Assembly (NCBI GenBank): GCA_026985755.1 | Contig: JALSPX010000222.1 | Location: forward strand, 1-29,150 | Direction: 5' to 3' | DNA length: 29,150 nt | Source of the DNA: Sulfurovum sp. | Lineage (GTDB): Bacteria > Campylobacterota > Campylobacteria > Campylobacterales > Sulfurovaceae | In this document: piece after piece, positions 1-9,400 of the stretch | How positions within the stretch are numbered: position 1 is the stretch's first letter | Layout: each line of letters opens with the position of its first letter | The notes under the pieces: model-generated | What the model was told of the DNA's origin: nothing | Seen by the model: only the letters and a program-made list of their open reading frames with translations | Database searches by the model: none | Program-made: the position numbers and the translations under genes

Positions 1-1
1 T

Positions 2-472
2 AGACGTAAACTAGGAAATGATATACGCCCTTTACTGGTCATACCTCCCTCATTTAGTAGAAATAAAATAGCACACCTCTACAAAGGGAACAGAGAGTTT
101 GAGATAGTCCGTGACACCCATGAGGCACTTAGACGCTCTGAGTTTGCCTTTATCTGTTCGGGTACAGCTACCCTTGAAGCAGCACTTATCGGTGTACCTT
201 TTACCTTAGCGTACATCGCAAAGAAAGTGGACTTTTTTATAGGAACGAAACTGTTGGGTATCAAGCAGGTGGGACTGGCAAATATCATCTTAACCCACTA
301 CAACAACACAACCTTACATAAAGAGATACTCCAAGAAGAAGTCACAGTTGACAACTTGCTAAAAGAGTACTACAATACCGACCGAGAAATCTTCGCCAAA
401 AAAGCTGAAGAACTAAAAACATATTTGGGACATGGAAGTTCTAAACATGTAGCAAAAATAATAATGGAATAA
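2..472 (+). CDS. lpxB: Lipid-A-disaccharide synthase, C-terminal part (5' cut by window)
   Basis: LpxB condenses UDP-2,3-diacylglucosamine with lipid X to form the lipid A disaccharide at the inner face of the inner membrane. The reading frame is open from base 2 to a TAA at 470-472, about 156 residues, so the N-terminal half lies outside the window. The segment contains SGTATLEAALIGVPF, the nucleotide-sugar binding signature of this GT-B family, followed by a Y-x-A-K-K type strand and then the typical C-terminal helices (ILQEEVT, then a lysine-rich helix). fabZ and lpxA of the same pathway lie 1.3 kb downstream on the same strand, separated by queH and repeats. Identity rests on the SGTATLE motif and on context. 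Family assignment is fairly sure, although only the C-terminal half is visible. Confidence 0.85.
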   Translation, partial: RRKLGNDIRPLLVIPPSFSRNKIAHLYKGNREFEIVRDTHEALRRSEFAFICSGTATLEAALIGVPFTLAYIAKKVDFFIGTKLLGIKQVGLANIILTHYNNTTLHKEILQEEVTVDNLLKEYYNTDREIFAKKAEELKTYLGHGSSKHVAKIIME

Positions 473-492
473 GCAATGACACACATAAACCT

Positions 493-601
493 CTCGTTCC
501 TATGCTTCGCGTGGGAATGCATCACTTCATTTAATAGGCAAAATAACTTTCTATTTATGAAAAGGATATATATGCGCTCCCACGTACAACGTGGGAACGA
601 G
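493..601. repeat. REP-like inverted pair of small palindromes
   Basis: Two 30-bp arms (493-522 and 572-601) are inverted copies of each other, with about 22 of 30 positions matching, separated by 49 bp of AT-rich spacer. Each arm is itself a hairpin. The right one has a perfect 8-bp stem, TCCCACGT-aca-ACGTGGGA (578-596). The left one is degenerate, built on CGTTCC and GTGGGAATG. The outer ends read CTCGTTCC and GGGAACGAG. This matches the general build of REP doublets (BIMEs), which are mobilised by RAYT transposases encoded elsewhere. No such gene is in the window. Confidence 0.75.
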
Positions 602-612
602 TCTGTGAAATT

Positions 613-640
613 CTTCACTCTTCACTCTTCACTCTTCACT
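613..640. repeat. Heptanucleotide tandem repeat, 4 x CTTCACT
   Basis: Four exact copies of CTTCACT (613-619, 620-626, 627-633, 634-640) end 20 bp before the queH start codon. The array resembles the short tandemly repeated heptamers (STRR) known from cyanobacteria. A different heptamer array with the same 7-nt period lies inside carB at 8104-8136. Confidence 0.9.
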
Positions 641-660
641 TTGTTTTCAAAGAAAACAAC

Positions 661-1740
661 ATGCTAGTACATATCTGCTGTTCTGTAGACAGCCACTACT
701 TTTTACAAAAACTCCGTGAGGACTACCCAGAAGAAAAACTCACAGGGTTTTTTTATGACCCAAACATACACCCATACTCTGAGTATTACCTACGTCTGCT
801 TGATGTCAAACGCTCATGTAAAATGCTAGGCATAGAGCTCATAGAAGGTGAGTATGATGTAGAGAAATGGCTCTCACTAGTCAAAGGCTGGGAGAGTGAA
901 CCTGAAAAAGGTGAACGTTGTGGTATCTGTTTTGATAGACGCTTTGAAGTCTCTGCACACAAAGCCAAAGAGCTAGGAGAAACACGCTACACCTCTACCC
1001 TACTTACAAGCCCGAAAAAATCGTTAGAACAACTACAGGTTGCTGGAGATGCTTTAGGCAAGGAGCTTGGGGTTTCATTTGTTGCACCTGACTACAGAAA
1101 AGACTCAGGGACACAACAGCAAAATATTTTAGCAAAAGAAGATGCTCTCTACCGTCAAGACTACTGTGGCTGTCTCTATGCACTCAATATCCAAAGAGAT
1201 CAACAACAAAAGCTTGCCGATGAGCTCTTCGTGCCTATCTCTAAACAGATACAGCCAGAGTCTATAGAGGCTCGTATAGAGATGTATGAGAGACGCTGGG
1301 AGCTAGAAGAGGCAGGTAAACCCTACAAGATTATTAAACAACGTTTTTTAAACTGGCGTCTCACCATGGGATGGCTCAAAGTACGTAAAGAGATTGTCGC
1401 TGCACACTTTTTGCCCTATTCGAGTCTCAAAAATGAATATAGCCGTGGCAAAGTAGAATACACCATAGGTGATGTACACTATATGAACCGTGATGAAGTA
1501 CGATTTATTACACTTGAAACGTATAATAACCTTTTGGGGTGTAATTATCGCAGTGTAAAAGAGCTAATATTTTCTCCTGCCTCTTATAGTACTGAAGTTG
1601 CGTTACGTGCAAAACTGGGTGTCACACCTTATGATATTTCTGTTATTATTGTTGTGGATGAAATACCAGATAAAAAAATCGAAATACGCTGTCAAAGTCG
1701 CACTTTTTCTGATGTTAAAGAAGTGCTCATAGAATTATAA
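661..1740 (+). CDS. queH: Epoxyqueuosine reductase QueH (DUF208) with C-terminal extension
   Basis: QueH reduces epoxyqueuosine to queuosine in the wobble base of GUN-anticodon tRNAs and replaces the cobalamin-dependent QueG. The 359-residue product starts MLVHICC, with the vicinal cysteines at residues 6-7. It has CGIC at 87-90 and YCGC at 168-171, the cysteines expected to hold the Fe-S cluster and metal site of this family. The core family is about 180-200 residues long. Here another 170 residues follow, rich in charged helices (residues ~180-230) and then beta-type sequence, with no domain I recognise. From memory, long forms are usual in Campylobacterota. The ATG at 661 has only a weak AAAGAAAAC upstream, and the leader holds two repeats (493-640). 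The gene stands alone between lpxB and fabZ. Confidence 0.88.
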   Translation: MLVHICCSVDSHYFLQKLREDYPEEKLTGFFYDPNIHPYSEYYLRLLDVKRSCKMLGIELIEGEYDVEKWLSLVKGWESEPEKGERCGICFDRRFEVSAHKAKELGETRYTSTLLTSPKKSLEQLQVAGDALGKELGVSFVAPDYRKDSGTQQQNILAKEDALYRQDYCGCLYALNIQRDQQQKLADELFVPISKQIQPESIEARIEMYERRWELEEAGKPYKIIKQRFLNWRLTMGWLKVRKEIVAAHFLPYSSLKNEYSRGKVEYTIGDVHYMNRDEVRFITLETYNNLLGCNYRSVKELIFSPASYSTEVALRAKLGVTPYDISVIIVVDEIPDKKIEIRCQSRTFSDVKEVLIEL

Positions 1741-1779
1741 AACAGTAATCAACTATTTACCAAGATTTAGATAGAATTA

Positions 1780-1797
1780 TATAATTTTTATAAAAAG
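1780..1797 (+). promoter_or_regulatory. Possible promoter -10 and SD before fabZ
   Basis: TATAAT at 1780-1785 lies in a very AT-rich stretch, which suits Campylobacterota promoters that rely mainly on the -10 box. AAAAGG at 1792-1797 follows as a Shine-Dalgarno sequence, 8 nt before the GTG start. If real, the leader would be only about 15 nt. No clear -35 box is seen. Confidence 0.35.
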
Positions 1798-1805
1798 GTC
1801 TTCTA

Positions 1806-2255
1806 GTGCTTTACAACGTTGTCGAAATTCAAAAAATACTACCTCACAGATACCCATTTCTTTTAGTAGACAGGATTACTGAACTCAAACAAGGTGTATC
1901 TATAGAGGGGTACAAGAATGTATCTATCTCTGAACCTGTATTTCAAGGGCATTTCCCTGATCACCCTATCTATCCTGGCGTGATGATTATAGAAGGTATG
2001 GCACAAGCAGGTGGTGTGCTCGCATTTAAAAGTATGGATGGTACAAGCCAAGAAGAGATTGAGAACAAAGTAGTCTACTTTATGAGCATAGATAAAGCCA
2101 AATTTCGTGCACCTGTCACACCTGGTGACCAATTGGTATATAAAATCAATGTTATCAAAAATAAGGGTGCTGTATGGCAACTCGATGCCAAAGCTTATGT
2201 CGATGACAAAGTTGTAGCACAAGCAGAGCTTAAAGCTATGATTGTGGATAAATAG
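1806..2255 (+). CDS. fabZ: 3-hydroxyacyl-ACP dehydratase FabZ
   Basis: FabZ removes water from 3-hydroxyacyl-ACP in fatty acid elongation. It competes with LpxA for 3-hydroxyacyl-ACP, which explains the common fabZ-lpxA pairing. The 149-residue protein has the hot-dog fold signature HRYPFLLVDR (residues 14-23). The catalytic pair is His49 in GHFPDHPIYPG and Glu63 in IIEGMAQ. Length is normal for the family (about 145-150). The start is GTG at 1806, supported by AAAAGG 8 nt upstream; the conserved N-terminus (LYNVVEIQKILPHRYPFL) begins directly after it. lpxA follows after 7 nt, so the two are surely cotranscribed. Confidence 0.96.
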   Translation: MLYNVVEIQKILPHRYPFLLVDRITELKQGVSIEGYKNVSISEPVFQGHFPDHPIYPGVMIIEGMAQAGGVLAFKSMDGTSQEEIENKVVYFMSIDKAKFRAPVTPGDQLVYKINVIKNKGAVWQLDAKAYVDDKVVAQAELKAMIVDK

Positions 2256-2262
2256 GTCAACG

Positions 2263-3060
2263 ATGTCAAATATACATCCTTCAGCAGTTATAGAAGACGG
2301 TGCTATTATCGGTGACAATGTCTCTATTGGTCCTTTTGCCTACATTGGTGAGAAAGTGATATTAGGGGATAATACGACTGTAGCATCACATGCTGTGATT
2401 GAGGGTAGAACAAAGATAGGCAAAAACAACCGTATATTTTCACATACGGCTATAGGTACTATTCCTCAAGATTTAAAATATGATGGAGAAGACGTAGAGC
2501 TTATTATTGGTGATAACAACACCATTAGAGAATTTACATTGCTAAACCCAGGTACAAAAGGTGGTGGCTCTGTGACTAAAATAGGCAACGGAAATCTACT
2601 TATGGGATATGTACATTTAGGGCATGATGTGATACTGGGTGATAACTGTATCTTAGCCAATGGGGCAACGCTAGCTGGGCATGTTGAGCTAGGCAATCAT
2701 GTGGTCATTGGTGGGTTAACGCCTGTGCATCAGTTTGTACATATAGGAGACTATGCCATGATAGGTGGTGCCTCTGCTTTGGCACAAGATGTGCCACCAT
2801 ATTGTTTGGCTGAAGGAAATCGTGCGAACTTAAGAGGACTGAACCTAACGGGCTTAAGAAGAAGTATGCAAAGAGACGATATCAATGCACTTAAGTTAGC
2901 TTATAGAGTTCTCTTTGAACAAGGCAACCCATTACAAGAAGTGACACAAAAACTTTTTGAAACAACAGAATCTGAAAAAGTAAAAAAACTTTGTGAATTT
3001 ATAAAAACCTCTAAAAGAGGTATACCTTTTGATAGAATAAAAAGTGAGGATAAAAAATGA
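2263..3060 (+). CDS. lpxA: UDP-N-acetylglucosamine O-acyltransferase LpxA
   Basis: LpxA transfers a 3-hydroxyacyl chain from ACP to UDP-GlcNAc, the first step of lipid A synthesis, in the cytoplasm. The 265-residue protein is a left-handed beta-helix: hexapeptide repeats (such as AVIEDGAIIGDNVSIGPFAYIG) run from residue 5 to about 190, followed by a helical C-terminus. The catalytic His is His121 in HLGHD, equivalent to E. coli His125, and the VHQF segment that follows is typical. An in-frame ATG at 2242 would overlap fabZ. I choose 2263 because AGG at 2254-2256 is well placed and the family start (a short segment before HPSA) fits. The stop overlaps the clpX start in ATGA. Confidence 0.96.
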   Translation: MSNIHPSAVIEDGAIIGDNVSIGPFAYIGEKVILGDNTTVASHAVIEGRTKIGKNNRIFSHTAIGTIPQDLKYDGEDVELIIGDNNTIREFTLLNPGTKGGGSVTKIGNGNLLMGYVHLGHDVILGDNCILANGATLAGHVELGNHVVIGGLTPVHQFVHIGDYAMIGGASALAQDVPPYCLAEGNRANLRGLNLTGLRRSMQRDDINALKLAYRVLFEQGNPLQEVTQKLFETTESEKVKKLCEFIKTSKRGIPFDRIKSEDKK

Positions 3061-4277
3061 GTAGTAAAATATGTAGCTTTTGTGAAGCAAAAGAGAGTAA
3101 TGAAAATCCGCTCATCGCAGGTGAAAATGCCTATATATGTTCCAACTGTGTTGTATCAGCATATAAAATATTATTTGGGGAAGAAGAGCAAGATACCTAT
3201 TCTAATACCGCAGAAGCACATATACTTTATACACCCAAAGAGATACATTCCATGCTTAGTGAATATGTTATAGGTCAAGAGAAAGCCAAAAAAACACTTT
3301 CAGTGGCTGTGTATAACCATTATAAACGTATATTTAAAGATATAGCAGATGATGAAACACAACTATCTAAGTCTAATGTCTTGCTTATCGGACCAACAGG
3401 ATCAGGTAAGACACTTCTAGCACAAACCATTGCAAGGTTTTTAAATGTACCTATTGCTATTGCAGATGCCACCAATCTCACTGAAGCTGGGTATGTAGGA
3501 GAAGATGTAGAAAATATTCTCACAAAACTCCTTATGGCAGCCGATGGTGACCCTGTACGTGCAGAACAAGGTATAGTCTTTATTGATGAGGTAGATAAAA
3601 TTGCTCGTATGGGTGAAAACCGTTCTATCACTAGAGATGTATCAGGTGAAGGAGTACAGCAAGCACTTTTAAAGCTTATCGAAGGCTCCATTGTAAATAT
3701 ACCACCAAAAGGTGGGCGTAAACACCCAAATCAGGACTTTATACAGATAGATACTTCGAATATTCTCTTTATATGTGGGGGTGCTTTTGATGGGCTTAAT
3801 GACATTTTAAAAAGAAGACTTGGGGCCAATACCCTTGGTTTTGGGCAAGAAAAACGTTCTAAAAAAGAAGAAGAAAACCTCCTACATATGGTTGAGTCTG
3901 ATGATCTTGTATCGTATGGATTAATTCCAGAACTCATTGGTCGTTTACATGTTTTTGCTACACTTGGTGAAATCAGTAAAGAAGATATGGTACGCATTTT
4001 AGTTGAACCTAAAAACTCTTTACTAAAACAGTACCAAAAACTTTTTGAAATTGATAATGTTACACTCACTTTTGAAAAAGATGCTCTCAATGCTATTGCT
4101 CAAAAAGCTATTGATAGAAAAACAGGAGCAAGAGGTTTACGATCCATTATGGAAGAGATACTACTTGACATCATGTATGAATTACCAGAACTATCTGGAT
4201 ATGAAGTTGTCATTACCGAAGATGTTGTTTTTTCTAAAATAAAACCTCTTTATATAAAAAATAAAAAAACAGCTTAA
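3057..4277 (+). CDS. clpX: ClpX, ATP-binding unfoldase of ClpXP protease
   Basis: ClpX is an AAA+ hexamer that unfolds tagged proteins and feeds them to ClpP; clpP is not in this window. The 406-residue protein has the N-terminal zinc-binding domain with Cys6, Cys9, Cys28 and Cys31. Next come Walker A GPTGSGKT (112-119), the pore loop GYVGED (145-150), Walker B VFIDE (174-178), and an RKH-type loop at GGRKHP. The ClpP-docking loop reads LGFG rather than the IGF tripeptide of E. coli. Sensor-2 GARGLRSIMEE is near the C-terminus. The ATG lies in a 4-bp ATGA overlap with the lpxA stop, so translation is probably coupled. Placement between lpxA and mreB fits the Campylobacterota gene order. Confidence 0.97.
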   Translation: MSSKICSFCEAKESNENPLIAGENAYICSNCVVSAYKILFGEEEQDTYSNTAEAHILYTPKEIHSMLSEYVIGQEKAKKTLSVAVYNHYKRIFKDIADDETQLSKSNVLLIGPTGSGKTLLAQTIARFLNVPIAIADATNLTEAGYVGEDVENILTKLLMAADGDPVRAEQGIVFIDEVDKIARMGENRSITRDVSGEGVQQALLKLIEGSIVNIPPKGGRKHPNQDFIQIDTSNILFICGGAFDGLNDILKRRLGANTLGFGQEKRSKKEEENLLHMVESDDLVSYGLIPELIGRLHVFATLGEISKEDMVRILVEPKNSLLKQYQKLFEIDNVTLTFEKDALNAIAQKAIDRKTGARGLRSIMEEILLDIMYELPELSGYEVVITEDVVFSKIKPLYIKNKKTA

Positions 4278-4303
4278 TAGAATATACCAAAGGAAAAATA
4301 TAG

Positions 4304-5338
4304 ATGTTTAAAAGATTACTAGGAATGTTTTCTAATGATTTGGCAATCGATTTAGGAACAGCAAATACACTGGTATTGGTAAAAGGACAAGGTATATGCA
4401 TCAATGAACCCTCTGTTGTTGCTGTTACATATGATAAACATGGTGAAAAAAGTATACTTGCTGTAGGTGAAGAAGCAAAAAAGATGATTGGAAAAACACC
4501 TAGCAATATTCATGTTATCCGTCCTATGAAAGATGGTGTTATTGCCGATTTTGAAATTACAGAAATGATGATTCGATATTTTATTGAAAAATCACATGAT
4601 AGAAAAAGATTTCTCTCTCCACGTATTTTAATATGTGTCCCTTATGGACTTACAAAAGTTGAAAGACGCACAGTGATAGATTCGGCTAAATTTGCGGGAG
4701 CTCGATATGTACATCTCATGGAAGAACCTTTTGTCGCATCCATAGGCGCAGGTATACCCGTAGATGAACCTAATGGAAATTTAGTCATTGATATTGGTGG
4801 GGGAACAACAGAAATTGGTGTGACTTCCCTAGGTGGTCTTGTCTTGAGTAAATCTGTTAGAATTGCTGGAGACCATATTGATCAAGGTATTATTAACTAT
4901 ATGAAAAAGAATTTTAATCTTATTATAGGTGAGAGAATTGCTGAAGAGATCAAAATAAAAATTGGTGCAGCTGTTCCTCTTGATGAAGAAATTTCGACTA
5001 TGGTTAAAGGGAGAGATCAGCAAAATGGAAGTCTGAAATCTATTGAAATTACTTCAGAACAGTTAAGAGATGCGATGAAAAACTCATTAGAAGGAATTGC
5101 AGATGCATTAAAAGATGTACTGGAGCAAACGCCTCCAGAACTTGCAGGAGATATTGTAGAAAATGGTATTGTATTGACGGGTGGTGGTGCATTGATTAGA
5201 GGACTAGACAAGTATCTTTCCAATGCGGTAAAGCTTCCTGTATATACTGCAGAAGAACCACTTTTGTCTGTTGTGAAGGGTGCAGGAATTGCACTAAATA
5301 GTATAGATTCACTCCAAAAAACGGCTTATGAAGACTAG
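4304..5338 (+). CDS. mreB: Rod-shape-determining actin homologue MreB
   Basis: MreB forms membrane-bound filaments that guide lateral cell-wall synthesis, so this is a rod-shaped or curved cell. At 344 residues it has normal family length. Actin-fold nucleotide motifs are visible: phosphate-1 loop DLAIDLGTANTLV near residue 12, phosphate-2 loop VIDIGGGTTEIGV near 162, and the adenosine motif GIVLTGGGALI near 285. The start has AAAGGA at 4289-4294, 9 nt upstream of ATG. The gap to clpX is 26 nt and the gene overlaps mreC by 11 nt. Confidence 0.97.
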   Translation: MFKRLLGMFSNDLAIDLGTANTLVLVKGQGICINEPSVVAVTYDKHGEKSILAVGEEAKKMIGKTPSNIHVIRPMKDGVIADFEITEMMIRYFIEKSHDRKRFLSPRILICVPYGLTKVERRTVIDSAKFAGARYVHLMEEPFVASIGAGIPVDEPNGNLVIDIGGGTTEIGVTSLGGLVLSKSVRIAGDHIDQGIINYMKKNFNLIIGERIAEEIKIKIGAAVPLDEEISTMVKGRDQQNGSLKSIEITSEQLRDAMKNSLEGIADALKDVLEQTPPELAGDIVENGIVLTGGGALIRGLDKYLSNAVKLPVYTAEEPLLSVVKGAGIALNSIDSLQKTAYED

Positions 5339-6407
5339 AATTATATCCATTATTATACTGTTATTGATTTTAGCAGTACTGCTTACTAGAAATGATGAGA
5401 GAATCACTAATGTACTTCTTGGTATCATTAATCCAATTAAGCAAAGTTATAAAAACTTTACACAAGGTATTGAGAACAAAAGCCATACCTATCTCTTTCA
5501 AAAAGAGACCATCGAAAAATTGGGAAATGAAAATCGTATTTTACGTAAACGCCTTTTAGAACAGACACATTATACGCAACAAATAAAAAACATTTACAAT
5601 GTATTACCTGACCTCTCCAAATTGCCTATTCCTAGTATTTCAATTGTAGAAACTATCTCTTATGTAAAGCTCAACAGTTTTTCACAACTTATTTTAACCA
5701 AACCTAAAGAACTTAAGAAAGATAAGCTTTATGGCATCATACAAGAAAAAGTTGTAGCAGGTGTTGCTAGACTTCAAAATAATCAACTTTATGGATATTT
5801 AACCTCCGATAATAAATGTCGTTTTTCTGTTTTTATTGGTAAAGAGAATGCTCCAGGTATTGCTATAGGAGAAGAGACCAATAAAATGGTGGTAAAGTTT
5901 ATTCCAAAATGGTATAAAATAAAAGAAGGTGATAAAGTAATTACATCTGGACTTGATAGTATCTTTTTTTCAAATATTCCAGTAGGAATTGTTACAAAAA
6001 TAGAATTACAAAGTTCATATAAAGTTGCCTATATAAAAACATATAGTGACATCTACCATCCCAAAACTTTTTTTCTTGTAAATGATCCAAAAGCCACTAT
6101 TACAGATGGATTTGATAGTAAAAAAACACACCTAAAGCCATTTAGAGTTTTAACTGTGGTAAATAAAGAGATAAATGTTTCTACGATATTTAAGGATGCA
6201 AATAAAACAATACCTACAATATCAAGTATTCCCTCAAGAATAGATCAAACACAAGAGACGATTATTGAACCTGAAGTTCCTGCTGAAATACCTGAATCCC
6301 TTAAACCTAAAAAAGAAACCAAAAAGAAAAGAACTAGAAATAGACCTAAAAAGAAAATTAAAAAAGATAAACCTAAACCTAAAACAAGCTCATTAGACCT
6401 TTTTTAA
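5328..6407 (+). CDS. mreC: Rod-shape-determining protein MreC
   Basis: MreC links MreB filaments to the periplasmic wall-synthesis enzymes. The 359-residue protein has a single N-terminal membrane anchor (residues about 5-20, IISIIILLLILAVLL), then a coiled-coil region (about 50-90), then the two beta-barrel MreC domains (about 110-250). The last 100 residues are low-complexity and end in a very basic stretch rich in K, R and P followed by SSLDLF. MreC is usually about 250-330 residues, so the tail is an extension. The ATG lies inside the mreB 3' end in another frame (11-nt overlap), which implies translational coupling. No mreD, mrdA or rodA follows; carB comes next. Confidence 0.93.
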   Translation: MKTRIISIIILLLILAVLLTRNDERITNVLLGIINPIKQSYKNFTQGIENKSHTYLFQKETIEKLGNENRILRKRLLEQTHYTQQIKNIYNVLPDLSKLPIPSISIVETISYVKLNSFSQLILTKPKELKKDKLYGIIQEKVVAGVARLQNNQLYGYLTSDNKCRFSVFIGKENAPGIAIGEETNKMVVKFIPKWYKIKEGDKVITSGLDSIFFSNIPVGIVTKIELQSSYKVAYIKTYSDIYHPKTFFLVNDPKATITDGFDSKKTHLKPFRVLTVVNKEINVSTIFKDANKTIPTISSIPSRIDQTQETIIEPEVPAEIPESLKPKKETKKKRTRNRPKKKIKKDKPKPKTSSLDLF

Positions 6408-6430
6408 GGGCTTTTTGAGTAGTCACAACG

Positions 6431-6436
6431 TATAAT
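6431..6436 (+). promoter_or_regulatory. Likely -10 box of carB
   Basis: TATAAT lies in the 58-bp gap between mreC and carB, 29 bp before the carB ATG. A transcription start near 6442 would leave room for AAGGG at 6452-6456 as ribosome binding site. No convincing -35 box is seen, which is normal for this phylum. Confidence 0.45.
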
Positions 6437-6465
6437 ATCAAACTAAAAATCAAGGGTATCTCTCT

Positions 6466-9400
6466 ATGCCAAAACGCACTGACATCAAAACTATTTTACT
6501 TATCGGTTCAGGACCGATTGTTATTGGACAAGCCTGTGAATTTGACTATTCTGGTACACAAGCTGCCAAAACTCTCAAAGAACTAGGCTATAGAGTTGTA
6601 CTCATTAACTCTAATCCTGCTACCATTATGACAGACCCTGAATTTGCTGACAGAACCTATATTGAACCTATTACTGCTGAAATAATTGACAAAATCATTA
6701 AACAAGAAAACGTAGATGCCATCTTGCCAACTATGGGTGGACAAACAGCACTTAATGTGGCTATGGATATGCATGAAGCAGGTATGCTAAAAGATGTAGA
6801 ATTCTTAGGTGCAAACCCAGCTGCCATTAAAAAAGGGGAAGACAGACACCTCTTTAATGAAGCGATGATTAAAATCGGTATGGATTTACCCAAAAGTGCC
6901 AACGCCTACAACCTTGAAGAAGCACTCACCCTTGCTAAAGAGATAGGTTTCCCTGTCATTTCAAGAGCTTCGTTTACCATGGCTGGTGGTGGTTCTGGTG
7001 TTGCGTACAACATTGACGAGTTCAAGAAGCTTGCGCAAGAAGGACTAGACGCTTCTCCTATCAGCGAGATTGAGATTATGGAATCTCTCCTTGGTTGGAA
7101 AGAGTACGAGATGGAAGTCATCCGTGACAAGGCGGATAACTGTATTATCGTCTGTTCCATCGAGAACTTTGACCCTATGGGTACACATACAGGTGATTCT
7201 ATCACTATAGCACCTGCACTCACACTGACAGATAAAGAATACCAAAATATGCGTGATGCTTCTTTCAAAATATTACGTGAAATTGGTGTAGATACAGGTG
7301 GTTCCAACGTACAGTTTTCTATCAACCCCGATACAGGTCGGATGATAGTCATAGAGATGAACCCAAGAGTATCTCGCTCTTCTGCACTCGCATCCAAAGC
7401 GACAGGATACCCTATCGCGAAAGTAGCTACACTACTTGCCGTTGGATTTACCCTTGATGAAATTACCAATGACATTACAGGTACGCCTGCCTCATTTGAG
7501 CCAGTCATTGACTATATCGTCACCAAATTGCCTAGATTTACATTTGAAAAATTCCCGATGGCTAACTCTACGCTAACAACAGCGATGAAGTCTGTAGGTG
7601 AGGCAATGGCAATTGGTCGTACCTTTAAAGAGTCTTTCCAAAAAGCGCTTTGCTCACTAGAAACTGGTCTCATCGGATTTAACTCTATCAAATGTGATGG
7701 TGAAGAACTTGTACGTGAGATACGTCGGTCTCATGCAGATAGAATGCTCTATGTCTTTGAAGGACTAAGACGTGGTATGAGTGTAGATGCTATCTTTGAT
7801 CTCTGTAAAATTGACAGATGGTTTCTCTATCAGTTAGAAGAGCTGGCACTTCGTGAAAAAGAGATGGACATTGCCCTACTCTCAGATGCTTCCAGACTAC
7901 GCCAAGTCAAAGCAGAAGGTTTTTCTGATGCCATGATAGCCCAAGTCATTAATAAAAAAGAGGGACTTACCCTCTCTGAAAATGACATCTACACAGCAAG
8001 AGAAAAAGCTAGTATCACCCTAGAATATAACGAAGTAGACACCTGTGCTGCAGAGTTTAAGGCACTGACACCTTACTTATACTCCACAACAAACATCACA
8101 AAAATTCCTAATTCCTCACTCCTAATTCCTAATTCCAAAGACCGCAAGGTCTTGGTAATAGGTGGCGGACCTAACCGTATTGGTCAAGGGATTGAGTTTG
8201 ACTACTGTTGTGTACATGCTGCCTTTGCACTCGAAGATATGGGTATAAAATCTATCATGTATAACTGTAACCCTGAGACAGTATCAACAGACTATGATAC
8301 CTCAGATGTTCTCTATTTTGAGCCTATCGATTTTGAGCACGTAAGAAATGTCATAGAAGTGGAAAAGCCAGATGGTGTCATTGTTCACTTTGGTGGACAG
8401 ACACCTCTCAAACTTGCTAAAGACCTCACCGCCATTGGTGCCAAAATATCTGGTACTACTGCAAAAGTCATCGACCTTGCAGAAGACAGAGAGCTTTTCT
8501 CGGCATTTATTAATGAACTTGGTCTCAAACAGCCAGAAAATGGTACCGTATTTGAAAAAGACAAAGCATTGGTAGTAGCGAACCGTATTGGGTACCCTGT
8601 ATTGGTACGTCCTTCTTTTGTACTGGGTGGACGTGGTATGAAAACAGTCTACTCAGATGAAGAGCTCAACCAATACATGGATGAAGCCGTTTCAGTTTCC
8701 AATGATGCACCTGTACTTATAGATAAATTCCTTGACAATGCCATAGAACTTGATGTCGATGCGATTTGTGATGGAAAAGATGTCTATATCGGTTCTGTGA
8801 TGCAGCATATCGAAGAGGCAGGTATCCACTCTGGAGACTCCGCATGTTCTTTACCGCCTGTGAGTATCTCTCAAGAACTTCAAGAAGAAGTTAAAGAACA
8901 AACTGCGGCTATCGCCCTTGGTCTTGGGGTGGTAGGTCTGATGAACATACAGTATGCTATCCACAAAGGTGAGATTTACCTTATCGAGGTCAACCCTAGA
9001 GCTTCACGTACCGTGCCATTTGTCTCGAAAGCGACAGGGGTACCATTGGCTAAAGTAGCTACAAGAGTCATGATACAAGGTGACTTAAAAGAGGCATTAA
9101 AATTCTATGATATCTTTAATGTCGTAAACTTCGACAAAAAAATCATGGAGCCTACACTTAAAAACCATGTAGCCGTCAAAGAAGCCGTATTCCCTTTCAA
9201 TAAACTTCCAGGTTCAGACCTTATCTTGGGGCCTGAGATGAAATCTACAGGGGAAGTGATGGGTATCTCTGAAAACTTCGGTATGTCATTTGCCAAGTCT
9301 CAATTTGCCTCTAAAAACAACATCCCTTTAGAAGGTAAAATCTTCTTATCATTAACAGAAAACGACAAAGCACAAGCAGGCGATGTCGCTAAAATGTTTA

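Noticed and set aside
613..640. CRISPR array
   Set aside because: The 7-bp units have no spacers. No repeat-spacer pattern of 25-40 bp occurs anywhere in the window and no cas gene is present.
1863..2318. 151-codon minus-strand frame across fabZ and lpxA
   Set aside because: Antisense shadow of two clear core genes; no family features.
6906..7508. 200-codon minus-strand frame inside carB
   Set aside because: It lies wholly within the conserved first synthetase half of carB, with low-complexity S/I/V composition and no start signal.
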